In this document: positions 44,781 through 55,256 of the stretch, piece after piece
Numbering within the stretch: position 1 is the stretch's first letter
Layout of the letters: every line of letters starts with the position of its first letter
Source: Pseudoips prasinana
Lineage: Eukaryota > Arthropoda > Insecta > Lepidoptera > Nolidae
Assembly: GCA_951640165.1 (NCBI GenBank)
Contig: OX621254.1
Coordinates: 21,116,001 to 21,180,000, forward strand
Length of the DNA: 64,000 nucleotides
Direction: 5' to 3'
The notes under the pieces: generated by a model
Databases searched by the model: none
Told to the model about the DNA's origin: nothing
Seen by the model: the letters and a program-made list of their open reading frames with translations, nothing else
Translations under genes and position numbers: made by a program

Positions 44781-46560
44781 TTGACGGCATCTGATAGAAT
44801 CTGCCATCCTTGTTGGCAAAGAGCTGACAGACACAGTACACGCAATGTTGGGAGCGATGCTATTGATGATGTACAGCAGGGTGATAACGCAGAAATACAA
44901 CAGGGAGTTGAAGCACCAGTTGGTTCGATATTTTTACCTCACACGAGAAGAGCTCCAGATACACAAGCACATTGTTTCTTACCTGGTTGCACTGCCGAAG
45001 AAAGAGTAAGGATTCCTTTGTGGCTTAGAGTCTTTATTTTTAGTGAGTACAATTACTATGTACCCACAGCAATGTAGGATTTGTGAATTCCATTTAAGAA
45101 ATAATGATTTTGACACTTTGAGTAATGACTTGCATTCAATACAATATTTTAATGCTAATCACATTGAAGACTTTGCTTCATTCATAAAAGAAAGAGTAGT
45201 ATTAGACTTTTCGAATATTCAACAAATGTCTGATGACTCAGTGCATTATTGGACTGGTTTAACCAAGCACCAGTTTTTTGGATTAAAAACTAATGTGCAA
45301 CAAATAGATAATATGCGAAATGGCACATTAGCTCTTGCTGCGTATCTTATGAAAATAAGAACTAGCGACAGCAACGAGCGGATATCAACGCTAGTAAAAA
45401 CACCACTTTAGTAAGATTATTAAAAAAGGTCCGGCAAATACTTACTGATGATTTTGTTCCACAAAACTTAGGGATCAATCATATCACTCGAGCTCAAATT
45501 GCTTCAAGAAATCACATGATACCTAATGAGCTGTTCGGTGGAGCAAATAGGAACACAATAATTATTCTGGATGGCACCTATTTATATGCACAAAAAAGTT
45601 CAAATTATTTATACCAGAAAGATACTTATTCTTTGCATAAGTATAGGAACCTCATGAAACATTTTATGATGGTATGTTCTGATAGGTTATATTATAGGTG
45701 TACTTGGTCCCTATCCAGCAACAACATCGGATGCAGATATCATGATTAATGAATTTAATAATGAAAACAATACTTTACGAAGGTATTTACAACGGGGATG
45801 GCTTTTGCTGGACAGGGGTTTCAGGAATTGTGTCCCTTTACTACAACAGTGCAACTATACTGTTCACTTTCCTTTATACCTACAACAAGGTGCAACTCAA
45901 TTATCAACAGCGGCAGCTAATAAGTCAAAAACGGTCACAATGTGCAGGTGGATTGTCGAAGCAGTAAATGTGATTTTTAAAATGTCCTACAAAATATTTA
46001 GGAGTGAATTTTTCAATACTGCATCCACTCATGCTATGACGGATTTTAAAATAGCTGCCGCATTAATAAACATGTTCCACCAAAGGGTATCAGATAGACC
46101 AGATGCAGGACAAATTGTAAATCTGGTAAATGAAAAATTGCACACAAATAATATATTAGCTGATTATGTAATTGAAAATAATTTAAATCGAAGACGGACA
46201 CAATTCTCCAACTTAAACGCTACTATTGAAATTGTTGAATTTCCTAGATTAACATTTGATGAACTTGTGTTATTAGCATGTGGAACATGTCAGATTAAAC
46301 AGGCAAAGTCTTATTATGGGGAGCACATAAGAAATGATGGTTTCTATACTATTCAAGTGTACATCGATAGAGCCAGTGAGCTTTTACAAGGATTTCCTTC
46401 GGTCGAGAATTGCACATTATTGCGAGGGAAAATACAAAGCCGACATATGACCGGTCATTTATTGTCCAATTCAGTCAATTTGACTCAAATATTATTGTCT
46501 ATTCTCGACTACCACCCAATTATTTATTTATTTAGGTACCCAATTTATATGCAAGTTTAA
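44781..46560 (+). pseudogene. Harbinger-like gene, exon 3: second zinc half and DDE_Tnp_4-type transposase
   Basis: After the acceptor TTTTGTTTTAG the exon opens with LTASDRICHPCWQRAD, completing module 2. A spacer and a CRICEFHL Cys pair follow after a frame change near 45050. The catalytic domain shows TGLTKHQFFGL (about 45255), IIILDGTYLYAQKSSNYLYQ (about 45555), GVLGPYPATTSDADIM (about 45695), LLLDRGFRN (about 45810) and RWIVEAVNVIFK (about 45950). The Asp in LDGTY, the Asp in SDADIM and the Glu in VEAVN are the likely DDE triad. Frame changes near 45400 and 45690 inactivate it. The motif order is that of IS5/Harbinger and ISL2EU transposases. Confidence 0.75.
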
Positions 46561-46982
46561 ATGAAGCAACGTTTTATTTTGTATTATATCATGAGAGGAT
46601 AAGACGGCATCAAAGTCGATTGCCATTTTGTCTTTAATACACGCATGATTAGAAATGTAAAATGATTAACACTATATAATAATACTATACGTCATAAATG
46701 ATTAGAAATAAATAAATGATTAGAAATGTAAAATGATTAACACTATATAATAATACTATACGTCACTTTTTTGTTTCAATTTAGAAGTTGGTACTAAAAT
46801 ATTACTGAAATCAATGATGTTATAAGTAAAAAGGTGTAGATAGGTTAAAAGCGCTCCGGGAGCGGCACGTTGAAATGTGGCTAACTAGCCGGAATTTACT
46901 TCAGTCAGTATCGCGTCGCTAGTGTCAACGGACGCGCGTCACGTACCGAGTGCAATTTAAAGTGACTCCAAAACTATCAAAA
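46561..46982. other. Spacer with tandem duplication, then P-like gene 3 leader
   Basis: A 50-bp unit (ATGATTAGAAATGTAAAATG...) is duplicated at 46645-46694 and 46716-46765 with period 71. From about 46850 the sequence is CpG-richer and probably contains the promoter and 5' UTR of P-like gene 3. Confidence 0.6.
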
Positions 46983-47059
46983 ATGCCGTCATGTGCTATG
47001 AGATATTGCACAAATTATACAAGCAAAACTTCTAAAACTCAAGGAATTACGTATCATTC
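46983..47059 (+). pseudogene. P-like gene 3, THAP exon 1
   Basis: ATG 46983 encodes MPSCAMRYCTNYTSKT..ITYH, the C-x4-C start of a THAP zinc finger. It ends in phase 2 at the donor GTAAGT (47060-47065). The following 650-bp intron contains a GT-rich microsatellite (47500-47585). Confidence 0.8.
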
Positions 47060-47711
47060 GTAAGTTTACTATTTTTCTTAACTATTTTCACAAATCAAAC
47101 ATTATACTAGTAAAATAAGGCGTCAGAAACGAATGAATGCAACAAAAGTATGCCCATTGCCAAGTGCGATAGAGATAGAATTCATTAACAACCATAGATT
47201 AAATATTGCCTAAAAAACAGACAAGTCATTTGCCTGAGAGTAGGTACAAATGGTGGCACGTTATTTAAACTTAAATGTAGATTTTTATTTTTGTTATGAT
47301 GAAATTAAATATTATAAATATAAAAATCGTTTATTTGCAAAACAGGTTACGGTGGTTACAAAATGTAATTCCTCCTTTTAAGCAAGATATGCCTGTATTA
47401 GGAGACTGATCTGCCACAACAAGACGGACATAATAGTATTCCATGAATGCAAATATAACTTAATCTAATTTAATCTATGCAATTTAAGATTAGTAATGTA
47501 GTATGTAGTGTGTGTGTTGTGTGTGTATGTATGTGTATGTAGTCATGTGTGTATTGTGTGGTGTATTATGTGGTGTGTGTGTGAAGTATGAAAACAGTAT
47601 ACGTGCTAACAGTACAATTTTTTTTGCGTGTGTCAATGTATGTGGTGTTGAAGTTATGTTACTACACTGAAATATAAATATTAGTGTAAATATTAATTTA
47701 TTTGTTTCTAG

Positions 47712-48040
47712 ATTTCCAACAAATGAACTAAGGTGCATCCAGTGGGTGGATATTGTTCGCAAACAGAGGAGTTCTGGCAACTAAATAAATCGATCAAAAT
47801 ATGCTCCATTCATTTTTAAGACGAAGACAAGTGCACGTCTGTCAAGGGATACCCATTATTAAGAAAATCTGCGTGTCCTGCTTTGGATTTACCTCGTGCA
47901 CAATCAATACTCGGCAGTCCTAACAGCCTTACTCAAGAAAAGTTGTCTGATTTGGAGTCAACCTTCGATACCCCTCGGAAAGCTGCACTAAAAATGCGTC
48001 AAACGAATAAGTTTTCAGAAAGAAAAATTAATAAATAGGA
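47712..48040 (+). pseudogene. P-like gene 3, THAP exon 2 and linker
   Basis: The acceptor TTTGTTTCTAG joins in phase to exon 1 and gives SFPTNELRCIQWVDIVRKQR. After a stop near 47783 another frame gives KICSIHF, the C-x2-H half of the zinc finger. A linker follows with KCTSVKGYPLLRKSACPALD. A TAA follows IHF directly. Zinc ligands C, C, C and H are therefore all present, though in two frames. The order matches THAP DNA-binding domains of P-superfamily transposases. Confidence 0.75.
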
Positions 48041-48069
48041 ACAGAAAATTAAAAAAAAAAACAAAATAA

Positions 48070-49149
48070 AGGTTACAAAGAAATGTAGCGCATCTGAGTG
48101 ATATATTAAAACATTTAAAAACTAAGAATTATATATCTGATGAACAATTTAATGAATTGAGCCTGAATGAAGGCATTATCGGTTTATTTAATAGAATTAT
48201 ATGTAAGAAACAGAGTGAAATCTTTTCGTCAAAAATATCCACCAACATTGCGAAAATTCGCACTTACCTTAAATTTTTATTCGCCAGCTGCGTAGAAATA
48301 TGTGAGGAAATTTTTTCATAGCGCTCTGCCACACCCAAGAGTATTGGGCAATTTCACCAGGATTCACTGCCCAAGCATTTGATATACCTAGAAAAAGAAA
48401 AGAAAATTCAGACAAAAGAATGGTCTGCACTCTTGTAGTTGACGAAATGGCACTACGACACCAATCCAAGTGGACTGGAAAAAAGACAGAAGGTGTGGTG
48501 GATTTCGGTGGCAGTACCTATAGTAAAGTAATTGCAACGGAAGCCTATGTTTTTCTTTTAGTTGCATTAAATGAGGGTTGGAAACTTCCAGTAGGATATT
48601 TTTTCGTGAAAGGTATTAGTGGTGAAACAAGAGCGCACTTAATTACTTCCTTGTTTGCAGAAGTGTTTTGAGTCTGGAGTGGATATTGTTGCAGTCACTT
48701 ATGACGGTTGTTAAGCACATTTTTCCGCAGTAAATATAATGGGTTGCGATTTGAAAAATCCAAATAATTTAAAAACCACGTTCAAGCATCCCAGTTGTGA
48801 TAGAGAAGTAGCAGTGTTATTTGACCCTTGTCACATGCTTAAATTAGTGCGGAATGCTTTTGAATCTAAAAGAATTATATTCAACGAGTTTGATAAAGAA
48901 ATAAAGTGGCACTTATTGGTAAATTTAAACAATCTTCAAAAAACCAAGGCTTAAATTTTGCCAATAAACTTTCAGAGCGTCATATTAATTTTAGAAACGA
49001 GATTATGAAGGTTAAATTGGCAACACAGTTTCTGAGTATAAGTGTTGCCAAAGCATTAGAGCTGTGTGAACAGTTAATTTCTTTACGATTTAATGAAACA
49101 GCAGCAACTGTGGAATTCATCGAAATTTTTAATGACCTCTTCGATATAT
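48070..49149 (+). pseudogene. P-like gene 3, transposase core
   Basis: Fragments in several frames read LKTKNYISDEQFNELSLNEG (about 48115), LVVDEMALRHQSKWTGK (about 48435), EAYVFLLVALNEGWKLPVGY (about 48540), AVTYDGC (about 48690) and VLFDPCHMLKLVRNAF (about 48810). The core ends in helical sequence to IEIFNDLFDIL at 49149. The DEM block, TYDG and DPCHMLKL blocks are the P-element/THAP9 catalytic RNase H region and its GTP-binding insertion surroundings. Stops near 48285, 48670 and 48712 and frame changes near 48410 and 48950 show that it is inactive. The mariner interrupts it after DIL. Confidence 0.78.
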
Positions 49150-49151
49150 TA

Positions 49152-50433
49152 GGTCTTTACCTATGAAATTGCCGTTCTGCAGTACTGGCCATTTCAAATC
49201 AAAATAATTTTTGTTTGGCTAAGAATTCTAATTTCAAATTAATTTTATTTTAAAAACATGGATTCTTTTTTCCAAAAGTAGTCATTTCTTTATTGATTAG
49301 TGTTACATTTTCATCGCATTTCAATCTTTTTCGTCATCATGGATACGTTAAAAATTCGAGTAATTATGGAATATGAGTACCGTCGTGGCAGCAACGCGGC
49401 ACAAGCGGCACGCAACATCAACGACGTTTACGGAGCTAACACTACAAACCAACGCACCACCTGTTATTGGTTTGCTCGCTTCCGTTCTGGAAATTTCGAC
49501 CTGAAAAATAAACCTCGCGGTCGTCCGAAGACTTTGGTCGACAATGACGAATTAAAGGCGGTTGTGGAAGCTGATGATACACAATCTACGGCTGAATTAG
49601 CAGCAGCTTTCGACGTTAGCGTCAAAACAATATTGGTCCATTTGCGTCAAATTGGCAAGGTAAAAAAGCTTGACAAATGGGTGCCCCACGAACTCAATGA
49701 TCGCCAGCGCGAAGTACGCGTCGAGACGTGCCTTGCACTGCTCAACAGACACACAAATGAAGGAATTTTGAACCGCATTGTTACCTGCGATGAAAAATGG
49801 ATTCTGTTTGATAACCGCAAGCGCTCAGCAAGTTGGTTGGATCCTGGTTCAGCACCTAAACAATGCCCTAAACGAAAACTTACCCCTAGAAAAGTGATGG
49901 TCACTGTTTGGTGGTCTAGCGCCGGTGTGATTCATCACAGCTTCTTACCAAACGGGGTGAGCATTACTGCAGATGTGTACTGTGAAGAACTGAGCACAAT
50001 GATGGAGAAGCTGGCGCATCTCCAACCAGCATTGGTCAATCGCTCGTCTCCGCTGCTCCTGCACGACAACGCGCGACCTCATACTGCACAGCAGACGGTC
50101 TCCAAGTTGCAAGAACTGGGGTTGGAAGCTCTCCGTCATCCGCCCTACTCACCAGACCTTGCGCCTACAGACTACTACTTTTTCCAGAATTTGGATAACT
50201 TCTTGGCGGGAAAAAAATTCAATACCCGAGAGGCAGTACAAAATGCCTTTGAAGAATTTGTTGCCTCCCGTCCAGCTGATTTCTTTAAGAAGGGCATCAA
50301 TAAACTGCCACTGCGATGGCAAAGATGCATTGATTGCATGGGTGATTACTTCGATTAATACAAATAAAAAAATTCATGAAAAAAATTCGTTTAAATTTTT
50401 TCATACAAAACGGCAATTTCATAGGTAAAGACC
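49152..50433 (+). mobile_element. mariner transposon, complete (1,282 bp)
   Basis: The 28-bp TIRs (starting GGTCTTTACCTATGAAATTG) match at 27 of 28 positions and are flanked by TA (49150-49151 and 50434-50435). Size, TA target and a single intronless gene fit a mariner. It inserted into P-like gene 3. Confidence 0.95.
49339..50358 (+). CDS. mariner transposase, apparently intact (339 aa)
   Basis: ATG 49339 opens an uninterrupted 339-codon frame; upstream in-frame codons have no better start. The N-terminal helix-turn-helix region contains EYRRGSNAAQAARNIN and RFRSGNFDLKNKPRGRP, and a second helix-turn-helix holds QSTAELAAAFDVS. The WVPHEL linker motif is present. The catalytic triad is seen as TCDEKWI (Asp near residue 155), LLHDNARPH (near 248) and YSPDLAPTDYYFF, which gives the DD34D spacing of mariners. 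The C-terminus is complete. The enzyme would excise and reinsert the element at TA sites. With near-perfect TIRs this copy may still be mobile. Confidence 0.93.
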   Translation: MDTLKIRVIMEYEYRRGSNAAQAARNINDVYGANTTNQRTTCYWFARFRSGNFDLKNKPRGRPKTLVDNDELKAVVEADDTQSTAELAAAFDVSVKTILVHLRQIGKVKKLDKWVPHELNDRQREVRVETCLALLNRHTNEGILNRIVTCDEKWILFDNRKRSASWLDPGSAPKQCPKRKLTPRKVMVTVWWSSAGVIHHSFLPNGVSITADVYCEELSTMMEKLAHLQPALVNRSSPLLLHDNARPHTAQQTVSKLQELGLEALRHPPYSPDLAPTDYYFFQNLDNFLAGKKFNTREAVQNAFEEFVASRPADFFKKGINKLPLRWQRCIDCMGDYFD

Positions 50434-50435
50434 TA

Positions 50436-51060
50436 TTATTTACTCACGATTGGTAGACATTTTTGGTTTTAAGAAGCCTATTTGCCCACAAAACGCCACG
50501 GAAATTATACAGTTTCTTGATAAAGTAAAACGATACATATTATCACTAAAAATTTACAACAAAACTAAGAGGGTGGTTAAGCGTAGAATTATATTCACAA
50601 TCAGCAAAAAACGTTTAGTTGACTGTAAATGCAAGTCTGGGTTTCTGGGATTTCTCATTTGTATCGAATCTTTGAAACATCTTTATGAATCATTAGTTGT
50701 AAACCATTAACAACACACAACCATCACAACCATCTAAGATACATTTCAACTTACAGATTGAGTCAAGATCATATAGAAATCTTATTTGGTTGTATTCGAA
50801 AGCATGGTGGCTACAATAATAACCCGAACGTGATTCAATTCAAGGGAATATATAAAAATATTTTAAGTCGTTTAGAATTACGTAGTGGTTTTAGTGGCAA
50901 TTGCGTACCACTAGAAAGTATCCCTATCTTGAATTGTTCTTCCGCTATTCCAAATATCAATTGGACCTCCGGCAAACGAGTATCAAGTGATTATTTAGAA
51001 TTTGATTTTTCGGCAAAACCTGAAAGAAACCTGAAACAGGAAAAAAAGGAAATAAGTTAA
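50436..51060 (+). pseudogene. P-like gene 3, C-terminal region
   Basis: After the mariner the P-like sequence resumes with NATEIIQFLDKVKRYI (about 50495) and SGFLGFLICIESL (about 50635). After stops it gives LSQDHIEILFGCIRKHGGYN with NNPNVIQFKGIYKNIL (50758-50870). The LSQDHIE..IRKHGG..NNP block is the C-terminal hallmark of P-superfamily transposases and parallels DPIENYFGAIRSHG at 3.99 kb. The final frame ends at 51060. Confidence 0.78.
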
Positions 51061-52140
51061 ATTTATTTAAAGGCCACTAATGCAATTAGAAATAACTAAA
51101 TTTAATAATTTAGTTTATTTTAATTTTTTATTCTGCTTTTTAAGCATTTTATTTAATAATATTTTTTTATAAAACCAATGATACTTTTTATTTACTTTCA
51201 ATACATTTTTACCACTTTATTACTTTTACTACATGAACTCAAAAATGAAACGCATACTTAGGCATAAATCACTGTCTATGGTAAAATGGCATGTTTGTTT
51301 AATTATTCTATATTGTTTCTCCTAGACGCTACGCGCTATACTACCTGAGACGACGCACTATCGCAAATTACATTTGTTTCGTTTTCGCTCACGATTATTG
51401 AATCATGCCATCTTACTTTGACGTCTAATAGTAATGTAATGTGATATTGCAATATTAAGTTATTTATGTGTGCGTTGGTGTGCCGTTTTTGAAAATCGAA
51501 TGTTGTGACACATCATTGACTGAAATCAAATTGACTGAAAATGACCATTTTTGACAGTTAATGACCATTTTTGACCAATTTGGCCAAAAATGGTCATCAA
51601 TCAATTTTAAATGACATTCAGTCTAATTCAGTCACTTTAGTCATTTTCAACACTAAACGTCTTCATTCATATTTTCGGAAATTTTTACTAATGAAATTTG
51701 TAAAATTAGTTCCTGAACTCGTAATACTGCTTATTTTACTAATAATATTATCACAAATATAATTATTAGATCTACTTATTGAGTTTAAATTGAAAGGAGT
51801 TTCTTTTCTTTTTCAGACTAAATCCTTCAGACGAAACAGAGATTTATAGAAGATTTATTTTCCACATTATTCTACCTATTAATTTATCAACACCTTTATA
51901 CTACTAATATCTGTCAGTAATTCTCTTTAAAATATGAAGACTCCTATGTGTCAATATCTCATCTATTCGTAAAATTTGTCCCCTTACGTAATAACATCTA
52001 AAATCATACCTAATATTTGTTCCAAAACTGGCAACATTATTCTGGCATATCAAAATCGATTACCTTATTTTTTTTTTCAAAACAATAGATCGTAATATTT
52101 GATCTTACAAAGATATACTTTTCTTCTACCTAGTAGTTAA
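51061..52140. other. AT-rich spacer with a small hairpin
   Basis: No gene was recognised. A hairpin at 51561-51597 (arms ATGACCATTTTTGACCA, one mismatch) lies in a run of TGACC/TGACT words (51515-51650) on both strands. The remainder is AT-rich. Confidence 0.45.
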
Positions 52141-54054
52141 AATCGATAAACCTTTGGATATTGCTAATAAATTTAATCATCATCGATCAAACGAATCAAA
52201 TAATAATTATAATAAACATAGTAACAATAATAAAATACCCATAGGTAATAAATACTCATCTATTTCTCTTAATCCGTGCTCAGTTACAGAAATTAAACAA
52301 ATTATATTATCCCTTAATAACACAAAATCTGTCGGTTATGACTGTTTCCACCGATATTCTAAAAACTTGTGTAGAGGAAATTGCACCTATACTAACACAT
52401 TTGATAAACCTCTTATTTATACATGGAACATTCCCTGATAAATTAAAAAGGTCCATAGTCAAGCCACTTTATAAAAAAGGCGATTGTCAAGACATTAACA
52501 ACTATAGACCAATAACGCTCGTACCTATACTGTCCAAGATTTTTGAAAAAGCGATGTATACTAGAATTAATAAGTTTATTACAAAATATCATATACTTAG
52601 ACATGAACAAAATGGTTTTCAGAAGTCTAAGTGTACCACACTTGCTATATTTTCATTGGTGCGTTGTGTTACTGAGTACATAAACAATAGGGTTCCTGTA
52701 ATAGCTATCTTTTTTGACATGTCAAAAGCTTTTGACTGCGTAGAACATAAGAGACTAATACAAAAATTATGGAATTAAAGGTCCAGCTCTCGAATGGATC
52801 AAAACCTACTTGACTAATCGAAATCAATGTGTTGAAGTATCACATATAGACAACAAAAGCGAGTTGAAATGCTGTAGATCTTCATATTTACAAAATAAAT
52901 CAGGGGTGCCTCAGGGGAGTGTTCTAGGACCGTTGCTCTTTCTTTTATATATAAACGACCTACCACCTATAACTAATCATCAAACTATACTTTTCGCCGA
53001 CGATGTATCCATAATTATACCTTATATAGATAAAAGTACTGTATATGAGCAAGAAATAAATGCAAATGTTGAATTGATTACATCTTGGCTAGATGATAAC
53101 CACCTTCGAGTGAATACTACAAAAACAAAATATATTCAATTCAAAAACTATAAAACTCAGTCACAAACTCTTAACATTATATGTCGAGATAAAAAATTGG
53201 TAGAAGTCCCCGAAACAATTTTTTAGGAATTACAATCGACCAACATGTTAATTGGAAATCTCATGTTAGAAATATTTGTACAAAAATTAAAAAAAATGTA
53301 TACGCATTTCGAAAACTCCAAAATGTGGCTAGTCCAATGGCTGCACGTACTGCTTACTATGGCTACGTGGAGTCTGTTTTGAGGTATGGCGTATTACTAT
53401 GGGGTAATTCTACTGATGCCAATAGAGCATTTATTAGCCAAAATAAATGTGTACGTGCGCTTTGTAATGTAGGACCTCTTGAGAGCTGTAGGTCATTATT
53501 CAAAAAAATTTAATATTTTAACTTTGACGTCATTATATATATAAGAGATTTGTGTCTTTGTAAAAAATAACCCAAATCATTTTCAATCTGCACTAAATAA
53601 AAACGCGGTTATAGCAAAACGAGATCCAAGTTGTTTATTGATGCCATCTTGTAGGACAACTTTGTTTCAAAGGAATTGCTTTATAATGTGCATTAAAGTG
53701 TTTAATAAAGTTCCAAAGGGAGTTCGAGAGCTTCCACTATTACAAATGAAAAGAGCACTAAAACAGTGGCTTTTAAGTAATGTTTTTTATAATTTAAAAG
53801 AATTGTTTGACTACAGGATATGTTGATGTTTATTTTATAGTGACTACGATGTTGACATGGATACTAATATAGATGACATTATTATTATTATTTCTTATGA
53901 ACAATGTATTAGAATATTATAATCAATGTAAGATGTAAATGATTTGATAAAATTTTGCATGTCATTGTCGACAAAATATGTGAAACTATAATTGTGATGA
54001 CTATAAAATCTTGTCTGTACCATATTTTAAGCGAAATAAAGATTACTTACTTAC
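52141..54054 (+). mobile_element. LINE-D, non-LTR retrotransposon fragment
   Basis: The fragment begins shortly before the reverse transcriptase domain, so endonuclease is missing. It ends with AATAAAGATTACTTACTTAC (54035-54054), a polyadenylation signal plus TTAC tail. This places it with the other LINEs of the window that use short tandem tails. Confidence 0.8.
52154..53826 (+). pseudogene. LINE-D reverse transcriptase
   Basis: Successive frames encode KSVGYDCF (about 52330), KPLYKKGDCQDINNYRPITL (about 52460), VIAIFFDMSKAFDCVEHKRL (about 52700), GVPQGSVLGPLLFLLYINDL (about 52905) and LFADDVSIIIP (about 52990). Thumb sequence YGYVESVLRYGVLLWGNSTD (about 53360) and a C-terminal KVFNKVPKGVREL block (about 53700) follow. 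Frame changes near 52370, 52775, 53220 and 53515 show old decay. The reverse transcriptase boxes and C-terminal block resemble those of LINE-E at 60.9 kb, so both probably belong to one clade. Confidence 0.82.
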
Positions 54055-54717
54055 AAATGTTCCTATAAACAATTTTTTTACAATTGCACTTTGATTAGAT
54101 TTACGTACTTACCTATTGAATTATACTATAATTATACGAAACAAAACTTCGGGACCAGTACCTGTCATACTACTCCGCTACTGTATTTCGAATTTAGAAT
54201 CTAGCAACATGTACATGGAAAGCATTCGAGATCTGTGTTGTCAAAGGTATTTTACGGATAACGGCGCCAAATTCTAATTGTGAAGGCAGTAAAACGTCTC
54301 CGTCGCGAATGATTATCAACATCAAAATAATAAAAAAAACCATAGTTTCTAGATGTATTACAAGAAGTACTAGAATTGATTATATAGTGGAAGACTTATC
54401 GAAGTGATCATATCACTCAGATGTTTACATAGTCAAAGGTGAATTTGGCACATTGTGATGTTCTACAATTACTCCTATTTATATATTCTAGATCAAGAGA
54501 ATGAATAAGAATGCCTACAAATTTATATTCAGTTTTGTATGTATATCTATGAACATTAGAAGAAACCTCAGTTTGATAAGGTTAGTAAAAAATACTTTCA
54601 AAACTTTTAATTCCTATTCCTATATCTAGGAATACTTAACATAGAATAAGCTATTGTATATTCTAGATAATTGTTTATTTATTTCCAGTCTAGTATATAA
54701 ATAACCTTAATTAACCT
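54055..54717. other. AT-rich spacer, no gene
   Basis: I see nothing coding and no strong repeat structure between LINE-D and the Gypsy LTR. Confidence 0.4.
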
Positions 54718-55064
54718 TGTAGGGGGTGGGTGTAACGTAAAGTCCTAAAAACACTGTTATAATAGTTTATCAACGTTACAGTAGGAGTGACATGAACTTA
54801 AACACAAAGTACATACATGAAAAGGCGCGAAACATAGGAGCGGCTGAGAACGTGCGACTCTGCGCATTGTGCGATACCGGGCGACTATATCTGCTGTATT
54901 TCTTTCGCGGGCCTCTATGCGACAGGCAGCGCGAAGTAGCAGCCGCTACGTTTCGCGCCTTTTCATATATGTAGTTTGTGTTTAAGTTCATGTCACTCCT
55001 ACTGTAACGTTAATAAACTATTATAACAGTGTTTTTGGACTTTACGTTACACCCACCTCCTACA
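54718..55064 (+). repeat. Gypsy 5' LTR with near-palindromic ends
   Basis: The repeat runs TGTAGG...CCTACA. Its first about 115 bases and last about 115 bases are inverted copies of each other with few mismatches, around a centre of about 115 bases. The next bases are AATGGCGCCCAACG, so the right boundary is set by the primer site. Confidence 0.85.
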
Positions 55065-55066
55065 AA

Positions 55067-55080
55067 TGGCGCCCAACGTC
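55067..55080 (+). promoter_or_regulatory. Gypsy primer-binding site
   Basis: TGGCGCCCAACGTC lies two bases after the LTR end. It matches the common Gypsy TGGCGCCCAAC site; later bases differ from the inverted copy at 60791-60808. Confidence 0.85.
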
Positions 55081-55256
55081 TTCAGGGCTCAGGGGTGAAT
55101 GAACTCAAAGCGTCAGTTTTCGCATTTTAATCGCGTTCGTTCATTCGAACTATCATAACACAACGGATTTTGTGTATGGTTATAGTCAAGTGAAACGTGA
55201 TAATGACCCGCTAAACTCGTAAATCGTCGGCAGAAGTAGAGGACGCCGTCGCAAGT

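Larger units (their letters stand above)
40731..46560 (+). mobile_element. Harbinger/ISL2EU-like DNA transposon gene, interrupted by piggyBac-2
   Basis: Three exons on the plus strand (40731-43901 with the piggyBac-2 insertion removed, 44239-44475, 44781-46560) encode zinc modules and a DDE_Tnp_4-type core. The limits given are the coding limits because I did not find TIRs. The class is inferred from the core motifs. Confidence 0.65.
46983..51060 (+). mobile_element. P-like element 3 (THAP domain to C-terminus), interrupted by a mariner
   Basis: Coding blocks from a THAP exon (46983) to a C-terminal block (51060) occur in the right order on one strand, with the mariner at 49152-50433 between core and C-terminus. 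This is the most complete of the three P-like relics. Terminal repeats were not found, so the limits are coding limits. Confidence 0.75.

Noticed and set aside
47490..47780. Minus-strand 96-codon frame rich in His and Thr
   Set aside because: It reads through a GT-rich microsatellite inside an intron of P-like gene 3; repetition explains the open frame.
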